10,804 bases of DNA from NCBI GenBank assembly GCA_002338255.1, contig DDHX01000032.1, positions 12,143-22,946 of the forward strand, written 5' to 3'. This stretch comes from Ruminococcaceae bacterium UBA1865 (GTDB taxonomy: Bacteria > Bacillota > Clostridia > Oscillospirales > Acutalibacteraceae). Under the pieces are notes generated by a model that was given only the letters and a program-made list of their open reading frames with translations, was not told where the DNA came from and did no database searches. How positions within the stretch are numbered: position 1 is the stretch's first letter; each line of letters opens with the position of its first letter. A program made the translations under genes and the position numbers. Positions 6,016 to 10,804 of this stretch are shown one piece after another.

Positions 6016-6713
6016 TGGAGAACATTTTGGAGTGCCAAAACCTGGTTAAATTTTTCCCAGGTTGCCTGGCGCTGAACTCAGTCAATTTGACTGTGCCGAG
6101 AGGGAAGATTGTTGGCCTGCTCGGCCCGAACGGCAGCGGCAAAAGCACCTTGATCAAACTGGCCAACGGCCTTATTACACCAACCAGCGGTAAAATTTTA
6201 ATTAACGGAATGGAACCGGGAATTGAAACAAAAAAAATTGTTTCCTATTTGCCGGAGCGCACCTACTTGAATGACTGGATGACCGTTAACAATATGATTG
6301 AATTTTTCTGCGATTTTTATGAGAATTTCAATAAGCAAAAAGCATACGAGATGCTGAAAAAACTGGGCGTTGATCCTGCTCAAAGGCTCAAAACAATGAG
6401 TAAAGGCACAAAAGAAAAGGTACAGCTGATTTTGGTCATGAGCCGCGAAGCCGAGCTTTATCTTTTGGATGAGCCAATCGGCGGTGTTGACCCTGCAGCA
6501 AGAGATTATATCCTGGATACGATCATCGGCAATTACAACGAAAATGCGTCTATCATTATTTCAACGCATCTTATTTCCGATGTTGAGAAAATATTGGATG
6601 GGATTATCTTCATTAATAAAGGCAGCATCGTACTGACCTCCACGGTCGACGATATTCGCGAGCATGAGAACAAGAGCGTAGACACGTTGTTCAGGGAGGT
6701 GTTCAAATGTTAG
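6015..6713 (+). CDS. ABC transporter ATP-binding protein, YtrB-like
   Basis: Cytoplasmic ATPase of 232 residues encoded between its repressor and its permease. Seen: Walker A GPNGSGKST at 37-45; SYLPER at 77-82 in the Q-loop region, with E rather than Q; a degenerate signature MSKGTKEKV at 128-136; Walker B LYLLDEP at 148-154 with D152 and E153; the D-loop GGVDP; and H185 in STHL. The protein is short, lacking the long C-terminal extension of the other ATPase in this window, so the two systems are distinct rather than a recent tandem copy. GGAGG lies just upstream of the ATG inside the end of the repressor gene. It overlaps the permease gene by seven bases. The transported substrate is unknown. 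Confidence 0.93.
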   Translation: MENILECQNLVKFFPGCLALNSVNLTVPRGKIVGLLGPNGSGKSTLIKLANGLITPTSGKILINGMEPGIETKKIVSYLPERTYLNDWMTVNNMIEFFCDFYENFNKQKAYEMLKKLGVDPAQRLKTMSKGTKEKVQLILVMSREAELYLLDEPIGGVDPAARDYILDTIIGNYNENASIIISTHLISDVEKILDGIIFINKGSIVLTSTVDDIREHENKSVDTLFREVFKC

Positions 6714-7507
6714 GAAAACTTTTAAAATACGAAATCAAGGCAACCTCAAGAACTTTCCTGCCTATGTACGCGCTGCTTATTGTTTTTGCTCTGCTTAACA
6801 AATTCTTTATGGCGGTCAATGCCGATTATCTACGAATCCCGCGGATTATTGCGATGTCGGTTTTTGTAGTAATTATTGTGGGCATTTGTGTAATGACTTT
6901 GATTGTAACCATACAGCGGTTCAATAAGAATCTGCTTACCGATGAGGGCTACCTCTCCTTTACTCTGCCAGTAAAGGCGCACACACACATTGACTCCAAA
7001 ATGATTGTAAGCCTGATGTGGGCGCTCCTGAGTGTGATTGTTTCGTTTATTGCCATTTTTGTCATGGCGGTGAACGAAAAAACGATTCAGGGGATTCATG
7101 AATTCTTAGCACAGGCCGTTCCTGCGTTTAACAGTCTTGGAGCGAGTGGATATGTGATTCTGCTGGAAGGAATTGTGTTGCTTATTATTGCCACACTTAG
7201 CAGTATTGTTACGATCTATGCCGCCATCACGATTGGCAATATGAGTTCAAAACATAAGCTTTTGGCCGGTTTGGGCGCATATCTTGGCTTTGGAATTATA
7301 GAGCAGATTGTTATGTCCGTTATCATTACTTCGTTTGGGGGAACTGTTCAGCGTTATTTTGAATCCCTAAATCGGGCCACAATGCCCGCACAAGTCGGTG
7401 CGGTGCAGCTTGTAATGCTTGGGTTGATTCTCTACTCGCTCGTTTTTGGAATTGTATATTATATTCTTACCAACTGGATGCTGCAAAGGAAATTAAATTT
7501 GGAATAA
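6707..7507 (+). CDS. ABC-2 type permease of the GntR operon
   Basis: Integral membrane protein of 266 residues with about six hydrophobic segments near 16-38, 47-70, 100-122, 148-174, 186-210 and 231-256. The cytoplasmic stretch RFNKNLLTDEGYLSFTLPVK at 71-90 is a pattern I know from many clostridial permeases found beside YtrA-type regulators and ABC ATPases. GGAGG precedes ATG 6707 by about six bases, inside the ATPase gene, and the genes overlap by seven bases. It is the last gene of its operon and is followed by a strong terminator. It shows no clear similarity by eye to the permease of the first ABC operon. Substrate unknown. Confidence 0.88.
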   Translation: MLGKLLKYEIKATSRTFLPMYALLIVFALLNKFFMAVNADYLRIPRIIAMSVFVVIIVGICVMTLIVTIQRFNKNLLTDEGYLSFTLPVKAHTHIDSKMIVSLMWALLSVIVSFIAIFVMAVNEKTIQGIHEFLAQAVPAFNSLGASGYVILLEGIVLLIIATLSSIVTIYAAITIGNMSSKHKLLAGLGAYLGFGIIEQIVMSVIITSFGGTVQRYFESLNRATMPAQVGAVQLVMLGLILYSLVFGIVYYILTNWMLQRKLNLE

Positions 7508-7527
7508 GCTTAACGCAAATACAGCTT

Positions 7528-7555
7528 ATGGCGCGTCATATGACGCGCCATTTTT
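7528..7555 (+). terminator. Intrinsic terminator of the GntR-ABC operon
   Basis: A perfect 24-base palindrome at 7528-7551, each half being ATGGCGCGTCAT or its reverse complement, is followed by TTTTT (7551-7555). The very GC-rich stem and T-run make this a strong terminator in the plus direction, about 20 bases after the permease stop. Confidence 0.9.
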
Positions 7556-7584
7556 ATAGAATTTACGCAAAATTTCGATTTTTA

Positions 7585-7613
7585 TTGAAAAATACTGCGG
7601 AAAATCTTATAAT
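7585..7613 (+). promoter_or_regulatory. Upstream sigma-A-like promoter (P1) before the ferredoxin-HydS operon
   Basis: TTGAAA (7585-7590), a 17-base spacer, then a perfect TATAAT (7608-7613). It would start near 7620 and give a leader of about 175 bases, running through the second promoter and the Rex-like site. Just after it, CGGTT (7624-7628) and AACCG (7635-7639) could form a weak five-base stem followed by AAAATTTTT. There is no gene between here and 7796. Confidence 0.5.
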
Positions 7614-7703
7614 ATAAAACAACCGGTTCGTGTCAACCGAAAATTTTTACAAATAAAAGCACATTTATTAGGTGATATTGCTCTTAATTCCTTGCAAACA
7701 CTC

Positions 7704-7732
7704 TTGCCACCAGCTGCAATCAATGGTATAAT
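7704..7732 (+). promoter_or_regulatory. Main sigma-A promoter (P2) of the ferredoxin-HydS-phosphatase operon
   Basis: TTGCCA (7704-7709), a 17-base spacer, then a perfect TATAAT (7727-7732), with TG one base ahead as an extended -10. The expected start is near 7739, at the left edge of the Rex-like operator. Confidence 0.8.
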
Positions 7733-7738
7733 CATTTC

Positions 7739-7756
7739 ATGTTAAATAATTAACAA
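7739..7756. promoter_or_regulatory. Rex (NADH/NAD+ redox repressor) operator
   Basis: ATGTTAAATAATTAACAA matches the established Rex consensus TTGTTAA, four bases, TTAACAA at every specified base but the first. It covers the expected transcript start of P2. In known Clostridia, Rex represses fermentative and hydrogenase genes when NADH/NAD+ is low and leaves the DNA when NADH rises. No rex gene is in the window. Confidence 0.75.
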
Positions 7757-7795
7757 CGCTGTTCTTGCTGTTCACATCAGAAAGGGATGATATCT

Positions 7796-8041
7796 TTGGA
7801 AATAACAATTTGTATTGGCAGCTCCTGTCACTTAAAAGGCTCACGCGACGTCATCAAAATCCTTGAGCGGCTTATTTCATTGGATCACCTCGGCGACCAG
7901 ATCACGCTCAAGGGTTCGTTTTGCATGGGTGAATGTTCAAAAAATGGCGTATGTCTTTGTATTGACAACGAGCGCTTTAATGTTACCCCTGTGGAAGTTG
8001 AACCATTTTTTAACAATGAAATATTGAAAAGATTAAATTAA
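7796..8041 (+). CDS. Thioredoxin-fold [2Fe-2S] ferredoxin (NuoE-like)
   Basis: Small electron carrier of 81 residues. Seen: C6 and C11 four residues apart (ICIGSSCHLKGS), then C43 and C47 three apart (SFCMGECSKN). This is the four-cysteine pattern of thioredoxin-like [2Fe-2S] ferredoxins and of NuoE/HydC subunits. Two further cysteines, C53 and C55, are not part of that motif. It is much shorter than full NuoE, lacking its N-terminal helical domain. I chose TTG 7796 because AAGGG (7782-7786) is nine bases upstream; the in-frame ATG at 7787 directly abuts that ribosome site, so it is less likely. It is the first gene after the Rex-controlled promoter and lies 25 bases before the sensory hydrogenase gene. 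It may pass electrons to or from that protein (inference). Confidence 0.88.
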   Translation: MEITICIGSSCHLKGSRDVIKILERLISLDHLGDQITLKGSFCMGECSKNGVCLCIDNERFNVTPVEVEPFFNNEILKRLN

Positions 8042-8066
8042 AATAAGCGGAAATGAGTGAAATCAG

Positions 8067-9776
8067 ATGGGGATTATCGGTCTAAAAGCGGCAAACTGTA
8101 AAAACTGCTATAAATGCGTTAAGGTTTGTCCGGTTAAATCCATAAAATTTGAAAATGCGCAGGCTCAAATTATCGACAGGGACTGTATTTTATGCGGCAC
8201 TTGCCTTGAACAGTGCCCGCAAAACGCAAAAACACTCACCAGCGACGTTGCAATTGTAAAGGAATTCATTCAAAAAGGTGAAAAGGTCATCCTTTCTGTA
8301 GCGCCGTCTTACTATGCTTCTTTTGATTTTGATGATGTTAAAAAATTCGCCGGCGCATTAAAGGCGCTTGGCTTCTATGGTGTGGCCGAAACCAGTATGG
8401 GCGCGGCTTATGTGACCGCGGAATACCACAGGCTGATGCAGGAAAACAAGATGAAAAATATTATTACCACCTGCTGCCCATCGGTGAACAGGCTGATAGA
8501 GCTATATTATCCGTCTCTTGTCGGCCAGATGGCGCCCGTGGTTTCACCCATGATTGCTCATGCCCGACTGTTAAAACAGAGCTTCGGCCACGGCGTGCGC
8601 GTTGTTTTTGCCGGCCCGTGTATTGCGAAAATTGATGAGGCCGCCGACTTACGACATAACAATGATGTTGATGCTGTTCTTACCTTTGATGATCTGGAGA
8701 AATGGCTCAAAGAGGAAAATATTGTTATAGATGATGCACAGCCTGCGTCGTTCCTCAATTCCAGTTCCAAAATACTGCGTATGTATCCGGTTGCACAGGG
8801 TATTCTTGCATCACTCGAGTCAATGGGGGATACGAACGATTGGAAGATGATCAGCGTAAGCGGTTCTGCTGAATGTATTGATTTTTGCAGGGCGATGGAG
8901 CGCGATGAACTGAATCATTGTATTATCGAAATCAATATGTGCAGAGGCAGCTGCATCAACGGCCCTGTAGCGATTAAAGATTCTGTTTCCCGCTTTTCCA
9001 ACGCAGTGAAAATCAAGCAATATGCAGATGAGGACTGTGAGGAATATCCCCGTTTACCGGAACAGATTCCGATGGGAATGCCGTTTGTTGATCGTTCCGC
9101 CAAGGAAGATATTCCTGACGAAGCAACGATTCGCTCCATTCTTTTGAAAATTGGGAAGGAATCTCCGGCGGATGAGCTTAATTGCGGCTCTTGCGGCTAT
9201 CCGACCTGCCGTGACAAAGCGGTTGCCGTTTATCAGGGAAAGGCCGAACTTACCATGTGTATGCCGTACATGAAGGAACGCGCCGAATCGCTCTCTAATT
9301 ATGTATTAACTGAAACGCCCAACATCACGATTATTGTTGATAAAGATTTAAACATTATAGAATTTAACGCAGCTGCTGAAAATGCGTTCAAAGTAACGCG
9401 CCGTGAAGCACTGCAAAAATCCATTTTTGAAATTATAGATTCCTCTGACTTTCAGTTTGCGTTTGATTCCAAGCAGTCTATCACAGACAAAAAGGTGCAC
9501 TACAAGGAATACGGAATTACAACAATGCAGACGATTGTTTACATCGCAAAGGAAGAAATTGCGATGGGTATCTTCAAGGATATTACTCAGGACGAAGCCG
9601 ATCTTGAGAATAAGTATACGCTTAGGAATGAGACCATAGAGATGGCGCAAAAAGTAATCAATAAACAAATGGTTGCAGCGCAGCAAATTGCAAGCCTGCT
9701 TGGTGAAACCACTGCTGAAACAAAAGTGACCCTTACGAAGCTTAAAAATATGATTGTATTTGACGGTGATGAATAA
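8067..9776 (+). CDS. hydS: Putative sensory [FeFe]-hydrogenase with PAS domain (HydS-like, group C)
   Basis: Soluble, 569 residues. Seen in order: two [4Fe-4S] motifs, C11xxC14xxC17xxxC21P and C40xxC43xxC46xxxC50P; the H-cluster domain with TTCCP at 134-138, GPCIAKIDE at 183-191 and EINMCRGSCINGP at 288-300, holding the four H-cluster cysteines (C137, C185, C292, C296); a further Fe-S motif C373xxC376xxxxC381 with C398; a PAS domain at about 412-505; and a helical tail at about 510-565. Family knowledge: group C enzymes with a PAS domain are thought to sense H2 or redox state and pass it to a kinase or phosphatase. There is no kinase or GGDEF in the chain; the next gene, sharing one base with it, is a SpoIIE-type phosphatase, the likely output. 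The ribosome site before ATG 8067 is weak (GAGTGA). It is a different class from the hydrogenase at 1762. Confidence 0.9.
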   Translation: MGIIGLKAANCKNCYKCVKVCPVKSIKFENAQAQIIDRDCILCGTCLEQCPQNAKTLTSDVAIVKEFIQKGEKVILSVAPSYYASFDFDDVKKFAGALKALGFYGVAETSMGAAYVTAEYHRLMQENKMKNIITTCCPSVNRLIELYYPSLVGQMAPVVSPMIAHARLLKQSFGHGVRVVFAGPCIAKIDEAADLRHNNDVDAVLTFDDLEKWLKEENIVIDDAQPASFLNSSSKILRMYPVAQGILASLESMGDTNDWKMISVSGSAECIDFCRAMERDELNHCIIEINMCRGSCINGPVAIKDSVSRFSNAVKIKQYADEDCEEYPRLPEQIPMGMPFVDRSAKEDIPDEATIRSILLKIGKESPADELNCGSCGYPTCRDKAVAVYQGKAELTMCMPYMKERAESLSNYVLTETPNITIIVDKDLNIIEFNAAAENAFKVTRREALQKSIFEIIDSSDFQFAFDSKQSITDKKVHYKEYGITTMQTIVYIAKEEIAMGIFKDITQDEADLENKYTLRNETIEMAQKVINKQMVAAQQIASLLGETTAETKVTLTKLKNMIVFDGDE

Positions 9777-10804
9777 TGAAAATGCACGTTGACATTGCGT
9801 ACCGAAGTCTTAACAAGCACGGTGAGGAGCTTTGCGGTGATAAAATAGCGATTTCGCGCACAGAGGATGCTACCATTGCTGTTTTAGCGGACGGACTCGG
9901 CAGCGGGGTGAAAGCCAATATCCTTTCCACCCTGACCAGCAGTATCCTCTCCACAATGCTTGACGAAGGTGCAACTGTCGAGGAAGCAGTGGATACCATC
10001 GCCAAAACGCTGCCTGTCTGTAACGTGCGTCAATTGGCCTATTCCACTTTTAGTATTATTAAAATTAAGGACAACGGCGACGTTTTTCTTGTTGAATTTG
10101 ATAATCCTCCCTGCATCTTTGTACGCAACGGTAAGGTCATTGATTTGGAGGATTTCTCTGAAGTGAAGGACTGTGCCGGAAAGACGGTTACTGAAAGCCG
10201 TTTTACCGTTCAGCCCGGCGACGTGCTTGCGCTTGTGAGCGACGGCGTTATTTATGCCGGAGTGGGGCAGGCACTCAATTTCGGCTGGAATTGGGGCAAT
10301 GTTTCCGCGTGGCTTGCAAAGACGACATTGAAAGAAACGTCTGCTCCGCGGCTCGCGGTTTCCCTGTCACAGGCTGTTAATGAGCTTTACCTTGACAAAC
10401 CGGGGGACGACTCAACAGATTTGATTTTAAAAATTGCGCATCGCAGTGTGGTCAACCTGTTTTCCGGCCCTCCGGTTCATGCGGAGGATGACAACCGCAT
10501 GGTTCATGACTTTATGACTTCCCCGGGTAAACGGATTATTTGCGGCGGTACGAGCGCAAATATTGCCGCCAGAATACTGAATCGCAAAATAGAAACCTCC
10601 ATCAGCTACACGGATCCGGATCTTCCGCCAATCGGTAAAATTGACGGGCTTGACCTTGTGACCGAAGGGGTTTTAACCTTAAGTAAAACAGTGGAAATTC
10701 TAAAAAAGTATCTTTTCCGCGAAGCAGACTCCTATTACTTCCGTGATTTGGACGAACCGAACGGTGCTGCAATGATTGCAAAGATACTTTTGGAGGACTG
10801 TACC
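9776..10804 (+). CDS. SpoIIE/PP2C-type serine phosphatase, 3'-truncated by window edge
   Basis: Open for all 343 codons to the window end, so the C-terminus is missing. Seen: a PP2C-like fold at about 1-222 with the expected acidic metal-binding motifs, namely GDK (D22), VLADGLGSG (D39), LVSDGVIYAG (D156) and GDDSTDLIL (D211, D212). Such enzymes remove phosphate from Ser/Thr, often on anti-sigma-antagonist-like partners. From about 245 a second conserved region begins with SPGKRIICGGTSANIAARIL, which I cannot name with confidence. ATG 9776 lies in TAATG and overlaps the HydS stop by one base, so the two are translationally coupled. This pairing fits the phosphatase-linked group C hydrogenases. 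It probably carries out the response to H2 or redox input; its phosphoprotein substrate is not in the window. Confidence 0.88.
   Translation, partial: MKMHVDIAYRSLNKHGEELCGDKIAISRTEDATIAVLADGLGSGVKANILSTLTSSILSTMLDEGATVEEAVDTIAKTLPVCNVRQLAYSTFSIIKIKDNGDVFLVEFDNPPCIFVRNGKVIDLEDFSEVKDCAGKTVTESRFTVQPGDVLALVSDGVIYAGVGQALNFGWNWGNVSAWLAKTTLKETSAPRLAVSLSQAVNELYLDKPGDDSTDLILKIAHRSVVNLFSGPPVHAEDDNRMVHDFMTSPGKRIICGGTSANIAARILNRKIETSISYTDPDLPPIGKIDGLDLVTEGVLTLSKTVEILKKYLFREADSYYFRDLDEPNGAAMIAKILLEDCT

Noticed and set aside
9348..9686. Minus-strand open frame of 112 codons inside the sensory hydrogenase gene
   Set aside because: Antisense to the PAS-encoding part; no domain or ribosome site of its own.
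1..10804. Mobile elements, CRISPR arrays, tRNA or rRNA genes
   Set aside because: No transposase, integrase, regularly spaced repeats, cloverleaf or rRNA-like sequence was seen on either strand.

Overview
The window looks like a piece of chromosome from a hydrogen-producing, motile, anaerobic Firmicute (class Clostridia, probably the Ruminococcaceae/Oscillospiraceae side). The evidence is two different [FeFe]-hydrogenase-family proteins, a chemotaxis receptor behind a textbook sigma-D promoter, YtrA/GntR-type ABC operons, strong GGAGG ribosome sites and low-to-moderate GC. There are no maturase genes, rRNA, tRNA, CRISPR or transposon sequences. Species assignment is inference.

Layout. (1) Positions 1-1332, minus strand: N-terminal 444 residues of a methyl-accepting chemotaxis protein, cut by the window edge inside its signalling tip, with a sigma-D promoter at 1496-1522. 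(2) 1762-3012: a monomeric [FeFe]-hydrogenase-like protein with the TSCCCP motif of the poorly understood group B type. (3) 3089-3679: a small HD-domain protein. A long hairpin at 3035-3085 lies between these two genes, overlapping the second gene's -10 element and ribosome site. (4) 3883-5530: an ABC ATPase and permease pair. (5) 5650-7507: a YtrA-type GntR repressor, a second ABC ATPase and a second permease. Blocks 4 and 5 have almost superimposable promoter/operator modules (TTGACA, 16-nt spacer, TATTAT, then a TGTATTA...TTAGTACA palindrome), so the one repressor probably controls both operons. (6) 7796-10804: a thioredoxin-fold [2Fe-2S] ferredoxin, a PAS-containing sensory [FeFe]-hydrogenase (HydS-like, group C), and a SpoIIE/PP2C-type phosphatase cut by the window edge. 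This operon starts at a strong sigma-A promoter overlapped by a near-perfect Rex operator.

How the parts may work together. In the last operon, H2 or redox state is probably read by the H-cluster of the HydS-like protein, passed to its PAS domain and then to the translationally coupled phosphatase. Transcription would be gated by NADH/NAD+ through Rex. Related clostridial loci continue into the NuoE/NuoF/HydA electron-bifurcating hydrogenase, so that may lie just past the right edge (inference). The two ABC systems look like a GntR-controlled stress or antimicrobial-peptide-type export pair.

Nothing here is clearly a wholly unknown system. The most useful observations are the shared operator module with an extra inverted arm at one copy, the Rex site on the sensory hydrogenase operon, the RBS-overlapping hairpin ahead of the HD gene, the function-unknown group B hydrogenase, and a terminator-like hairpin in the receptor leader.
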